From contig CAYLRY010000031.1 in the NCBI GenBank assembly GCA_964386535.1, positions 1-35,102 of the forward strand: a stretch of 35,102 nucleotides of DNA, written 5' to 3'. The DNA comes from CAYLRY01 sp964386535 (GTDB lineage: Bacteria; Chloroflexota; Dehalococcoidia; Dehalococcoidales; UBA3254). Made by a program: the position numbers and the translations under genes. Shown here one piece after another: positions 6,897 through 14,524 of this stretch (the stretch's first letter is position 1; every line of letters begins with the position of its first letter). The notes under the pieces are model-generated. The model was given only the letters and a program-made list of their open reading frames with translations, did no database searches and was not told the DNA's origin.

Positions 6897-8279
6897 TTAT
6901 TTGGCTTCCAGGGCCAGTTTATCCATCTGCAACTGGACCGGAATAGGATAGTCACCGGTGAAACAGGCCATACAGAACTTATTAGCCGGCAGACCTACGG
7001 CTTTTACCAGCCCATCAATACTGATATAGCCCAGCGAATCGGCCCCGATAAAGTCCTGGACCTCTTCTACAGTCTTATGGGCGGCGATCAATTCCCAGCG
7101 GGAGGCCATATCGACGCCGAAGAAACAGGGGAAGCGGATAGGAGGCGCGCAGACGCGCATATGTACCTCTTTGGCTCCGGCTTTTCGAAGGAGGTTAATA
7201 ACTTTAGGTGTAGTAGTGCCGCGGACAATGCTATCGTCCACCAGAACCACCTTTTTATTTCGGAGGACATCCGGCAGGGTATTAAATTTCATTTTGACAC
7301 CCAGATCTCTCATGCGTTGATCAGGGGAAATAAAGGTACGCCCGACATAACGGTTTTTAATGAGGCCTTCGCCCTGGGGTATACCTGATTTCTGGGCATA
7401 TCCAATTCCGGCCACAGTGGCTGAATCCGGCACTCCCATTACCAGGTCAGCATCAACGGGATATTCTTCAGCCAGTTGAGAGCCCATAGCCTGCCGGGCC
7501 AGATAAACCAGGCGGCCGTTGATAACGCTATCCGGCCTGGCGAAATAAATATATTCGAAAATGCAGGTAGCCTGTCTTTCTGAAATTTCATGGTGGGATT
7601 TTACTCCGGAGAAATCGATACTTACAATTTCACCCGGCTCAATTTCACGGACAAAAAAGGCGCCTATATGGTCCAGAGCACAGGTTTCTGAGGCGACCAC
7701 CCAGTGTCCGTTAATTTTACCCAGGGCGAGGGGCCTGACGCCGAAGGGGTCGCGTACAGCGAATAACTGATCATGGGTCATAATAACCAGTGAATAAGCC
7801 CCTTTAATACGGCGCATAGCATAACGGATTTTTTCTATCCAGTTCTGGCCGGGAGCAGAATGGATAAGATTGGCGATGACCTCAGAATCAGTGGAGCTTT
7901 GAAAAACGTAGCCTTTTTCACACAGTTCCTGGTGGAGACGATCAGAGTTGACAATATTGCCATTATGAGCGATGGCGATGGAGTTATCGCCGCTGCCTAC
8001 AACTATGGGCTGAGCATTGCAGATACGGCTGGAACCGGTAGTGGAATAGCGGTTATGACCTATTCCGATATTCCCGACGAGCTGACTTAACGACTCTTCG
8101 CTGAATATCTGGGAGACCAGACCCATTCTGGCGAAAACCTGTATTTTTTTACCATCGGAGGTAGCAATACCGGCACTTTCCTGGCCGCGGTGTTGGAGGG
8201 CAAATAGGGCGAAAAACGTAATTCTGGATACATCTTCACCCGGCGCATACACTCCGAAAATGCCGCAAGCTTCGCGCAC
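6897..8279 (-). CDS. purF: Amidophosphoribosyltransferase
   Basis: PurF makes phosphoribosylamine from PRPP and glutamine, the committed step of purine synthesis. The 460-residue protein has an N-terminal glutaminase domain whose nucleophile would be C5 (MREACGIFG) after removal of a very short four-residue propeptide. The glutaminase motif ALQHRGQESAGIA and the PRPP loop VVLVDDSIVRGTT are both clear. Four cysteines in the positions that bind the [4Fe-4S] cluster in Bacillus PurF are present: QATCIFEY, RFPCFFG and FCMACF. The enzyme is therefore predicted to be of the iron-sulfur, oxygen-sensitive type. The start is GTG at 8279 with GGCAGGT upstream. A near-consensus promoter lies at 8324-8352. 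Confidence 0.97.
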   Translation of the reverse strand: MREACGIFGVYAPGEDVSRITFFALFALQHRGQESAGIATSDGKKIQVFARMGLVSQIFSEESLSQLVGNIGIGHNRYSTTGSSRICNAQPIVVGSGDNSIAIAHNGNIVNSDRLHQELCEKGYVFQSSTDSEVIANLIHSAPGQNWIEKIRYAMRRIKGAYSLVIMTHDQLFAVRDPFGVRPLALGKINGHWVVASETCALDHIGAFFVREIEPGEIVSIDFSGVKSHHEISERQATCIFEYIYFARPDSVINGRLVYLARQAMGSQLAEEYPVDADLVMGVPDSATVAGIGYAQKSGIPQGEGLIKNRYVGRTFISPDQRMRDLGVKMKFNTLPDVLRNKKVVLVDDSIVRGTTTPKVINLLRKAGAKEVHMRVCAPPIRFPCFFGVDMASRWELIAAHKTVEEVQDFIGADSLGYISIDGLVKAVGLPANKFCMACFTGDYPIPVQLQMDKLALEAK

Positions 8280-8323
8280 GTTTACCTGCCTAAACCTGGA
8301 TTCCCTTATCAGGCGACTATATA

Positions 8324-8352
8324 ATTATAGCCTAATAAAAGGAAACGGTCAA
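8324..8352 (-). promoter_or_regulatory. Sigma-A promoter of purF-purM
   Basis: On the minus strand, TTGACC (8347-8352) and a perfect TATAAT (8324-8329) are separated by 17 bp. Transcription should start near 8317, about 37 bases before the purF GTG. That leader is too short for a purine riboswitch, and none was seen. Confidence 0.85.
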
Positions 8353-8377
8353 TTGAGATAAATTCGCAGGATTTGCA

Positions 8378-8406
8378 TTGACGGGGTGTATTAAACATGA
8401 TAATAT
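8378..8406 (+). promoter_or_regulatory. Sigma-A promoter of hypA-hypB
   Basis: TTGACG (8378-8383) and TAATAT (8401-8406) with a 17-bp spacer. Start expected near 8413, leaving an untranslated leader of about 145 bases before hypA. It is divergent from the purF promoter, the two -35 boxes being about 25 bp apart. Confidence 0.75.
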
Positions 8407-8557
8407 GATGTCCACTCCACTATACAGGTTAAACATAGTATTTTAATATATCCCCGGCAGGGCATAAATTAACGGCGAGCCGCCCTCAGATGATAAAAGA
8501 GCCTGGAATAATGGATTGTTTTCTGGAAAATTCCTGTAATAAAGAGCAGGTAATAAA

Positions 8558-8899
8558 ATGCATGAAATGAGTATAGTTGAGTCCATCCTGGCTACGGTGC
8601 TGGAAAAAGCGCAGGAAGCCAAAGCCACCAAGGTATTAAGGGTATACCTGGTAGTAGGAGAACTTTCAGGCGTGGTTGACGATTCCGTAGATTTTTATTT
8701 TGGTTTTCTGGCCAAAGATACTATTGCGGCTGAGGCTAAGGTTTTCTTTATGCACCCGCCGACCCAGGTTCGTTGCCGCAATTGCAGCACGGTTTATTCC
8801 CCTGTAAATTTGAACCTGTCCTGTCCCAATTGCAAAGAACGCAAGGTGGAAATAATATCAGGACGCGAATTGTTTATTGATAATATAGAGGTAGAATGA
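8558..8899 (+). CDS. hypA: Hydrogenase/urease nickel incorporation protein HypA
   Basis: HypA delivers nickel to the large subunit of [NiFe]-hydrogenase together with HypB. The 113-residue protein starts MHEMS, whose His2 is the nickel ligand in the family, and has two CxxC pairs (CRNC and CPNC, about residues 73-92) that form the zinc site. The length is standard. It is followed one base later by hypB. No [NiFe]-hydrogenase gene is in this window, so the client enzyme must be elsewhere. Confidence 0.96.
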   Translation: MHEMSIVESILATVLEKAQEAKATKVLRVYLVVGELSGVVDDSVDFYFGFLAKDTIAAEAKVFFMHPPTQVRCRNCSTVYSPVNLNLSCPNCKERKVEIISGRELFIDNIEVE

Positions 8900-8900
8900 A

Positions 8901-9557
8901 ATGACGATTAAAGTATTGACGATCAAAGAGGACATCCTGGGGGTCAATGATGAAAAAGCCAGGTTGAATCAAGAATTATTAAACAAGCATCACATCCTGA
9001 TGGTAAACATTATGTCATCACCAGGAGCCGGTAAAACCAGCCTTATTATGGAAACAATCAAGGGATTAAAGGACATTGTCCGCTTCGGCGTGATAGAGGG
9101 CGATATTGCTTCTTCCATAGATGCCGAAAAAGTCAGTCAAGAGGACGTGCCGGTAATACAGATCAATACGGCCGGGGGATGCCATCTGGATGCCAATATG
9201 GTTGAGAAGGGATTGAACAGCCTGCCGCTGGAGGCGCTGGACGTAATTCTGGTGGAAAACGTGGGCAACCTGGTCTGTACGGCTGAGTTTAATCTGGGTG
9301 AGCATAAACGGGTGATGCTTTTAAGCGTACCAGAGGGAGATGATAAACCCTTCAAGTATCCTTTGATGTTCATTCAGGCTGATGTGGTTTTGGTCAGCAA
9401 ATGCGATGTTGCGCCTTATTTTGATTTCAATTTCGATAATTTTGATAAAGCAGTCAGCGGGTTAAATCCAAAGGCCAGAATATTCCCCATTTCCAGTAAA
9501 ACAGGCGAAGGCATAGATGCATGGCTTTCATGGCTGGAAGGTGAGCTTAAGAAGTAA
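8901..9557 (+). CDS. hypB: Hydrogenase nickel incorporation GTPase HypB
   Basis: HypB is a SIMIBI-class GTPase that drives nickel insertion into [NiFe]-hydrogenase with HypA. The 218-residue protein has Walker A GAGKTSL (about 36-42), the EGDIASSIDAEK switch region, the metal-site motif GGCHLDANM with its Cys and His (about 91-99), VENVGNLVC (about 116-124) and a guanine-specificity SKCD motif. It lacks the N-terminal histidine-rich nickel-storage stretch found in some HypB proteins. ATG at 8901, directly after hypA, so they are coupled. Confidence 0.96.
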   Translation: MTIKVLTIKEDILGVNDEKARLNQELLNKHHILMVNIMSSPGAGKTSLIMETIKGLKDIVRFGVIEGDIASSIDAEKVSQEDVPVIQINTAGGCHLDANMVEKGLNSLPLEALDVILVENVGNLVCTAEFNLGEHKRVMLLSVPEGDDKPFKYPLMFIQADVVLVSKCDVAPYFDFNFDNFDKAVSGLNPKARIFPISSKTGEGIDAWLSWLEGELKK

Positions 9558-9665
9558 AACAGGAAAATTTAAAACGGAAAATAAGTTAAGACTGATCTAG
9601 AACCTGCGGAAATTTGTTAAGAACATGCTGCGGTATAGAAACCTCATGCCTATTAGGGACCAAGT

Positions 9666-9700
9666 AATGGCGGATACTGGTTATTCCAGGACCCGCCATT
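9666..9700 (+). other. Stable interrupted hairpin after hypB
   Basis: AATGGCGG (9666-9673) pairs with CCGCCATT (9693-9700), and inside it CTGG pairs with CCAG around a TTATT loop, with a symmetric 3/3 internal loop. No T run follows, so it is not a standard terminator. It might be part of a structured RNA or a transcript-end stabiliser. Confidence 0.5.
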
Positions 9701-9896
9701 GTAAACTAACAGATAAGCGTTATCTTTCTGTACCCGTCCGGCTAAAAACTGATGCTCCTCAAGCCACGTTTGACGGTTCTCTCTTTTTACAAGAGGCAGT
9801 TATTCTAATAAAAGCGGCATTTGAGCTAACAGCAACCTCATATTAAATCCTTTCAGAAACAAACCCTTTGATAGCGGCATATTAGCCATGGAAAGA

Positions 9897-9983
9897 GGGT
9901 ATACCCAGGGGAATCCCCTGAAATAGGCTGTAAGTATAGCATTTTTAAGCCGAGCAGTGGTCCTGGCCTGGAAAGGTATACCC
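9897..9983. repeat. Two abutting palindromes and a repeated GGTATACCC motif
   Basis: GGGTATACCC (9897-9906) is a perfect palindrome. It shares its last base with CAGGGG-AAT-CCCCTG (9906-9920). GGTATACCC appears again at 9975-9983. This could be an inverted-repeat relic or a protein-binding region. Confidence 0.5.
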
Positions 9984-10059
9984 TTAGAACCAGCTTCAAA
10001 TACGCAATTTTTACGCATGGCGTGGTGTATTACAACGAAAAATGACTAATTATCCTTAT

Positions 10060-10099
10060 ATGCAAATTGCATCGATTGCAAATAAAGGTGTATTATAAT
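10060..10099 (+). promoter_or_regulatory. Operator-like palindrome and -10 box before the Mo/W oxidoreductase
   Basis: ATGCAA-A-TTGCAT (10060-10072) is a perfect 13-bp palindrome, and a third half-site ATTGCAAAT follows at 10075-10083. A perfect TATAAT lies at 10094-10099. No good -35 box is present at 16-18 bp, and the palindromes occupy that place, as expected for an activator or repressor site. The leader to the ATG is about 65 bases. The regulator is unknown. Confidence 0.55.
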
Positions 10100-10172
10100 C
10101 TTGTCATTTCTTGAATCTGAAAACGTAATGCTTGAACAACGTCAAATAAATTAATAAGGAGCTTGGAGAACC

Positions 10173-12407
10173 ATGGAAAAAGGCAAAAAAAAGGTAGTAA
10201 GGACTACAGCCTGGTCCCCTGGTTGCGGTTCCCACGGCGGATGCGGTTTTAAGCTTATCGTGGAGAACGGCCAGCTTGCTGCAGTTGAAGGGGATGAGGA
10301 CCATCCCTGGAACCAGGGCAGGGTCTGTCCCAAGGGGCTGGCTTTAACCCAGTATGTGCATCATCCGGACCGGGTGCTGCATCCCTTAAAGAGGGTAGGC
10401 GCCAGAGGCGAAGGAAAATGGGAGCAGATCACCTGGGAAGAAGCTTTTGATACCTGCGAGAAACGATTAAAGGAAATCCGTGAAAAATACGGTGCAGAAT
10501 CGGTTCTTTTTGCCCAGGGTACAGGAAGGGATATCGGAGGGCCGATCACCTACCTGTGTTATGCCTACGGCAGCCCGAACTGGGTACAGATCGGACTGGC
10601 CGGTCATTCCTGCTATACTCCCAGACAGGGCGCTATGTTTGTGACCAACGGAGATTACACCATGGCCGATTGTTCACAATTCCTGGATAAGCGGTACAAA
10701 GATCCCCGCTGGGTAAGACCCAATGTAATTATCAACTGGGCACAGAATCCGGTAAACGGGTGTTTTGACGGCTTTTACGGTCACTGGATCGTTGACTGCT
10801 TAAAACTGGGATCCAAGTTGATTGTAATTGATCCCCGTGTCACCTGGCTGGCCAGCCGGGCTGAAATCCATCTGCAAAACCGGCCTGGCACGGACGGCGC
10901 CATAGCACTGGGTATGCTTAATGTCATTATCAACGAAGGGCTTTATGATAAAGAATTTGTGGATAAATGGTGCTACGGTTTTGATAAGCTCAAGGAGAGA
11001 GTGCAGCAGTACCCACCTGAAAAAATGGCGGCTGCCGCCTGGGTCAAGACTGAGGATCTTATACGAGCAGCCAGGCTTTATGCCCAGAGTAAGCCTTCAG
11101 CCATTCACTGGGGAGTGCCCATTGACGGCAATCCTCAAGGTACCGTAGTAGCCCAGGCCATTGCACACCTGTGGTCCATCACGGGCAACGTGGATATCCC
11201 CGGCGGCAATGTAATAGCCAAAGCAGCTTATGGGGTGACCACCTATCCGTTCAGCTCCCAGGAAATGCTGGATCTTTATGGGGAAGATCTGGTCAAGAGG
11301 CTGAATGAAAAGAGAATCGGCTGTGACCGGTATCCAATGATCAAGAATTTCCGCGGGTGGGGACAACCGGACGTATTGTTAGAGCAGTTAGAAACGGGCA
11401 AACCTTATAAAATTCACGGCGCCTGGATCCAGACCTCCAATCCCATTGGCGGTCAGGCGGCAGATCCCAAGCGGCACCTGGCAGCCATGAAAGACCTTGA
11501 CTTTATAGTGGTAGTAGATACCTTCCAGACACCCACCAGCATGGCGCTGGCGGACATCTTCCTGCCGGCAGCAGCTTTATCTGAAAAGGAAAGCTTCCGT
11601 AACTGGTGGTGGCCTTTAACCAATATTGTGCCGGCCTGCCAGGTAGGCGAGTGCAAATCAGACTGGGAAATCAACCTGGAAATGGCCAAACGGGTCAGCG
11701 AAAGACCCATTCCGTATAAGACAGTTAAAGACCTGATCAATGACAGACTAAAACCAGCAGGCATAACCTATGACGAATTGGCAGCCAGGGGAAGCTGGAT
11801 AGCGCCGCAGGAACCCGGCCCCAGCGTACCCTACCGCCGCTATGAAAAAGGATTTTTAAGGAAAGACGGCCAGCCAGGCTTTAATACACCTACAGGTAAG
11901 GTAGAACTTTATGCCACTCGTTATGAAGAATGGGGGCTTGATCCTCTGCCTTATTTTGAGGAACCTCCGGAGGGACCGGTTTCCACTCCTGAACTATGGA
12001 AAAAATATCCTCTAATTTTTGCCAGTGGACGCCGTATGCCGGTCTTCTTCCATTCCGAGCACCGCATGATTCCCTGGTTAAGAGAAATTGTACCAGACCC
12101 GGTAGTGGAGATAAATCCTGAAACAGCCAAGGAACTGGGGATTGTGGACGGCGAATGGGTAAGGGCTGAAAACACACACGGCAGCGCTATTTTTAAGGCG
12201 CAGATAACTCCTACCGCACAACCCAGAGTAGTATCCGTAGGTCATGGCTGGTGGCTGCCAGAGACTGATGGTAAAGCACCCAGTTATTTCAGCACATGGA
12301 AACACAACTGCAATCAACTGGTGCCCATGGGTACCCAGTCACGTTCGGGTTTTGGCGGTGGGGCATACAAGACCTCTATTTGCCGGCTAGTAAAAATAAA
12401 GGAATAA
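10173..12407 (+). CDS. Molybdopterin (Mo/W-bisPGD) oxidoreductase, acetylene hydratase/transhydroxylase-like
   Basis: A 744-residue catalytic subunit of the DMSO-reductase superfamily. The N-terminus has an iron-sulfur motif with C18, C24 and C52 (RVCPKGLALTQYV), but the usual second Cys of CxxC is His21. Domain features follow in order: the WEQITWEEAFD pattern (about 83-93), GLAGHSCYTPRQ with Cys147 as probable metal ligand, VIDPR for one guanine dinucleotide, and the C-terminal molydopterin-dinucleotide-binding region FASGRRMPVFFHSEHR to HGWWLPE. No Tat or Sec signal is present, so it is cytoplasmic. A cysteine ligand and the following small ferredoxin fit acetylene hydratase, pyrogallol transhydroxylase and uncharacterised clostridial relatives, but the substrate cannot be told from sequence. 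AAGGAG precedes the ATG. It is co-transcribed with the ferredoxin 13 bp downstream. Confidence 0.88.
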   Translation: MEKGKKKVVRTTAWSPGCGSHGGCGFKLIVENGQLAAVEGDEDHPWNQGRVCPKGLALTQYVHHPDRVLHPLKRVGARGEGKWEQITWEEAFDTCEKRLKEIREKYGAESVLFAQGTGRDIGGPITYLCYAYGSPNWVQIGLAGHSCYTPRQGAMFVTNGDYTMADCSQFLDKRYKDPRWVRPNVIINWAQNPVNGCFDGFYGHWIVDCLKLGSKLIVIDPRVTWLASRAEIHLQNRPGTDGAIALGMLNVIINEGLYDKEFVDKWCYGFDKLKERVQQYPPEKMAAAAWVKTEDLIRAARLYAQSKPSAIHWGVPIDGNPQGTVVAQAIAHLWSITGNVDIPGGNVIAKAAYGVTTYPFSSQEMLDLYGEDLVKRLNEKRIGCDRYPMIKNFRGWGQPDVLLEQLETGKPYKIHGAWIQTSNPIGGQAADPKRHLAAMKDLDFIVVVDTFQTPTSMALADIFLPAAALSEKESFRNWWWPLTNIVPACQVGECKSDWEINLEMAKRVSERPIPYKTVKDLINDRLKPAGITYDELAARGSWIAPQEPGPSVPYRRYEKGFLRKDGQPGFNTPTGKVELYATRYEEWGLDPLPYFEEPPEGPVSTPELWKKYPLIFASGRRMPVFFHSEHRMIPWLREIVPDPVVEINPETAKELGIVDGEWVRAENTHGSAIFKAQITPTAQPRVVSVGHGWWLPETDGKAPSYFSTWKHNCNQLVPMGTQSRSGFGGGAYKTSICRLVKIKE

Positions 12408-12420
12408 GGAAGGAGATAAA

Positions 12421-12756
12421 ATGCCAAGAAAAGGATTAATGATAGATTATGAGTATTGCACAGGCTGCCAGACCTGTGTTGTAGCCTGTAAGCAGGAACA
12501 CAACTATCCCGTAGGTAAGGGCGGAATCCACCTGAATGAGATCACTACCACACTTCAAAGTGGAAGACTTAGAATTGACTATTTGCCCTTTCCGACGGCA
12601 TATTGCGACCTATGTGCAGCACGGACAAGAAAGAAAGACGGGATTCCTGCCTGCGTAAAACATTGCCAGGCTTCAGTGATGTATTACGGCACGGTGGCTG
12701 AATTAGCTAAAATAATGGAAAAGAAACCGCATGCGGTACTCTTTACCCCTAAGTAA
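12421..12756 (+). CDS. Small 2x[4Fe-4S] ferredoxin subunit of the Mo/W enzyme
   Basis: A 111-residue electron-transfer protein related to the first half of DMSO-reductase subunit B. It has CxxCxxCxxxC at C13, C16, C19 and C23, then a second set YCDLC...ACVKHC, eight cysteines for two [4Fe-4S] clusters. Usual DmsB/NrfC-type subunits have about 200 residues and four clusters, so this is a half-size form. It lies 13 bp after the catalytic subunit behind an excellent AAGGAG site. A strong terminator follows at 12784-12821, so the pair forms a complete operon. No membrane anchor subunit is present. Confidence 0.9.
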   Translation: MPRKGLMIDYEYCTGCQTCVVACKQEHNYPVGKGGIHLNEITTTLQSGRLRIDYLPFPTAYCDLCAARTRKKDGIPACVKHCQASVMYYGTVAELAKIMEKKPHAVLFTPK

Positions 12757-12783
12757 TCGCCAGATTCGAATTTGATACCAACA

Positions 12784-12821
12784 TGAGGGGAGCAAGTTAA
12801 AAAGCTCCCCTCAGGTTTTTT
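12784..12821 (+). terminator. Rho-independent terminator after the Mo/W operon
   Basis: TGAGGGGAGC (12784-12793) pairs perfectly with GCTCCCCTCA (12804-12813) around a 10-base A-rich loop, followed by GG and six T residues (12816-12821). Confidence 0.95.
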
Positions 12822-12850
12822 CAGACAAGGATAACAAAGCAATACTGTGT

Positions 12851-12879
12851 TTGCTTAAAACCGATAATCATGCTATGAT
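12851..12879 (+). promoter_or_regulatory. Sigma-A promoter of the homocitrate/citrate synthase-like gene
   Basis: TTGCTT (12851-12856) and TATGAT (12874-12879) are separated by exactly 17 bp, directly after the preceding terminator. Start expected near 12886, about 60 bases before the ATG. Confidence 0.7.
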
Positions 12880-12944
12880 TTTCATATAACCTGCTGTCAC
12901 CTCTAACCTCTGCAACCGGACCGATCTCTTTGGAGTAATTGAAG

Positions 12945-14183
12945 ATGCCTAAGATACATTTTATCGATGTTACCAACCGTGACGGCGTACAGACTGCTAA
13001 ACTGGGACTATCCAAGATTGAAAAGACCTTGATCAACATGTATTTAAATGACATGGGAATTTTTCAATCTGAGTTCGGGTTTCCCACTACCCGGCATGAG
13101 TCTCTATATCTCAGGGCAAATCTGGAGCTGGCTGAAATGGGGGTATTGGACAACATCCGTTTGAGCGGCTGGATACGGGCGATTGTTCCGGATGTAGAGC
13201 TGACTTTTAAAATGGTACCGGAAATCCGCCATTTGAACCTTTCAATATCCACTTCCGATCAAATGATCAACGGCAAATTCCAGGGCCGTATGACACATAA
13301 TGACGTAATCAAGGAAATGACAGACGCGGTAGATGCAGCCAAGGCTGCAGGTTGTGAGAGCATTGGTGTAAATGCCGAGGATGCCTCACGGACTGATCTG
13401 GATTTTTTGATCAAATTCGGTCTGGCAGCCAGGGAGCATGGAGCAGACAGATTAAGATATTGCGATACGCTGGGATACGACAATCCGTTTACCATATACG
13501 AAACGGTAAAAAGATTAGCTGAAGCTACGCAGATGCCCATAGAGGTACACTGCCACGGCGACCTGGGGATGGCAGTGGCCAATTCGCTGGCCGGTGCGAA
13601 AGGCGCACTGGACGGAGGACAGGATGTGTATATAAATACAACCATCAATGGAATAGGAGAACGGGCCGGTAATGCAGATCTGGTGGCTGTGATTCTGGCA
13701 GTGATGAAATCAAAGGGCTTTGCGGAAAAATATGAAATAGGTGATAAAATTGTTTTATCCAGGGCTTACAGCATCGCCAAGTTTGCCAGCTATGCATTCG
13801 GGATTCCTATTCCTATCAACCAGCCTGGGGTGGGTTCCAATGCCTTTGCACATGCTTCGGGAATACATGCTGACGGCGTCTTAAAAGACCCACAAAACTA
13901 TGAATTATACGGTTTTGAAGAGCTGGGGCGGGGGGAACCGGAGTTTGTTGAGACGGGAAGGGAGATTTGCTCTGGCCAGTACAGCGGAATCTCCGGATTC
14001 AGCCATCTGATGGGAAAGATGTCAGTTTGCTTCGCCACCAAAGAGGAAGCTAATGATGTACTGGAACTAGTGAGGTATGCTAACGTGGAATCACATAAAC
14101 CTCTGGTTGAGGATGAACTCTTGTTCATCGCTAATTATCCCAGAATTGCTAAGAAGCTGCTAACCTTGACTCCGCTGGAATAG
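12945..14183 (+). CDS. DRE-TIM acyltransferase: homocitrate synthase / Re-citrate synthase family
   Basis: This 412-residue protein belongs to the enzymes that condense acetyl-CoA with a 2-oxo acid. It has the DVTNRDGVQ motif near the N-terminus (about 7-15), the metal-binding HCHGDLGMA, NGIGERAGN and the homocitrate-synthase-like GIHADGVLKD. It lacks the LeuA allosteric C-terminal domain, which would make it longer than 500 residues. Homocitrate synthase and the Re-face citrate synthase of clostridia and other anaerobes share this architecture, and I cannot separate them by eye. No lysine or nif genes are adjacent. A Re-citrate synthase would make sense in an anaerobe needing glutamate precursors. 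I start at ATG 12945, nine bases after TGGAG; an in-frame TTG two codons upstream is less likely. Monocistronic, with its own promoter and a hairpin after it. Confidence 0.85.
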   Translation: MPKIHFIDVTNRDGVQTAKLGLSKIEKTLINMYLNDMGIFQSEFGFPTTRHESLYLRANLELAEMGVLDNIRLSGWIRAIVPDVELTFKMVPEIRHLNLSISTSDQMINGKFQGRMTHNDVIKEMTDAVDAAKAAGCESIGVNAEDASRTDLDFLIKFGLAAREHGADRLRYCDTLGYDNPFTIYETVKRLAEATQMPIEVHCHGDLGMAVANSLAGAKGALDGGQDVYINTTINGIGERAGNADLVAVILAVMKSKGFAEKYEIGDKIVLSRAYSIAKFASYAFGIPIPINQPGVGSNAFAHASGIHADGVLKDPQNYELYGFEELGRGEPEFVETGREICSGQYSGISGFSHLMGKMSVCFATKEEANDVLELVRYANVESHKPLVEDELLFIANYPRIAKKLLTLTPLE

Positions 14184-14209
14184 CCAAAAAAAGGCGGCAT
14201 ATGGTTTTT

Positions 14210-14241
14210 TTAAAGGGAAGAAGGGGTATTCTTCCCTTTAA
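14210..14241 (+). terminator. Strong hairpin after the synthase gene, probable terminator
   Basis: TTAAAGGGAAGAA (14210-14222) and TTCTTCCCTTTAA (14229-14241) form a perfect 13-bp stem with loop GGGGTA. No T run follows on either strand, so termination efficiency is uncertain. Confidence 0.6.
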
Positions 14242-14524
14242 GTGTAAAAATAAGACCTCATAATCAGAGGGCAATAACCCCAAGAAAGGTTACCATATTT
14301 GAAAAAACTGGCGGGAACAGGGAAGTAATAACAATGACTGCCCTAAAATCTAGATACAGTACTCAAGTTATACATAACGATTAATAAGTTAAATTTGTCC
14401 GGTTTTTAAATCAAAAAATATAGAATGAAGCCAAAGACTGATACTCATATATAATAAAAGGGCTTTCAGGTAGTGCGTATAGAGAGAAAATCTATTTGTA
14501 TACCGGATATACTTAAAAGGAATT
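14242..14524. other. 283-bp AT-rich intergenic region without a gene
   Basis: No open frame of substance. It should hold the promoter of the glycosylase gene. A weak candidate is TTGTCC (14396-14401) with a TATAGA about 18 bp further on, but the match is poor. Confidence 0.4.

Larger units (their letters stand above)
9558..10172. other. 615-bp non-coding region with several hairpins and palindromes
   Basis: No convincing gene was found. It contains an interrupted hairpin (9666-9700), two adjacent palindromes (9897-9920) with a related GGTATACCC at 9975-9983, and the operator-like palindrome and -10 box of the downstream Mo/W gene (10060-10099). Small open frames on both strands have no recognisable protein and run through the palindromes. 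Confidence 0.6.

Noticed and set aside
8280..8323. Purine riboswitch before purF
   Set aside because: The leader from the predicted start site is only about 37 bases.
8407..8557. Riboswitch in the long hypA leader
   Set aside because: No conserved riboswitch core was recognised and no strong terminator or sequestering hairpin is visible.
9625..10018. Small frames on both strands in the hypB to Mo/W oxidoreductase gap
   Set aside because: They overlap hairpins and palindromes, have no recognisable domain and no convincing start site.
12945..14183. 2-isopropylmalate synthase LeuA
   Set aside because: The C-terminal allosteric domain is missing, the motifs are nearer to homocitrate synthase, and no leucine genes adjoin.
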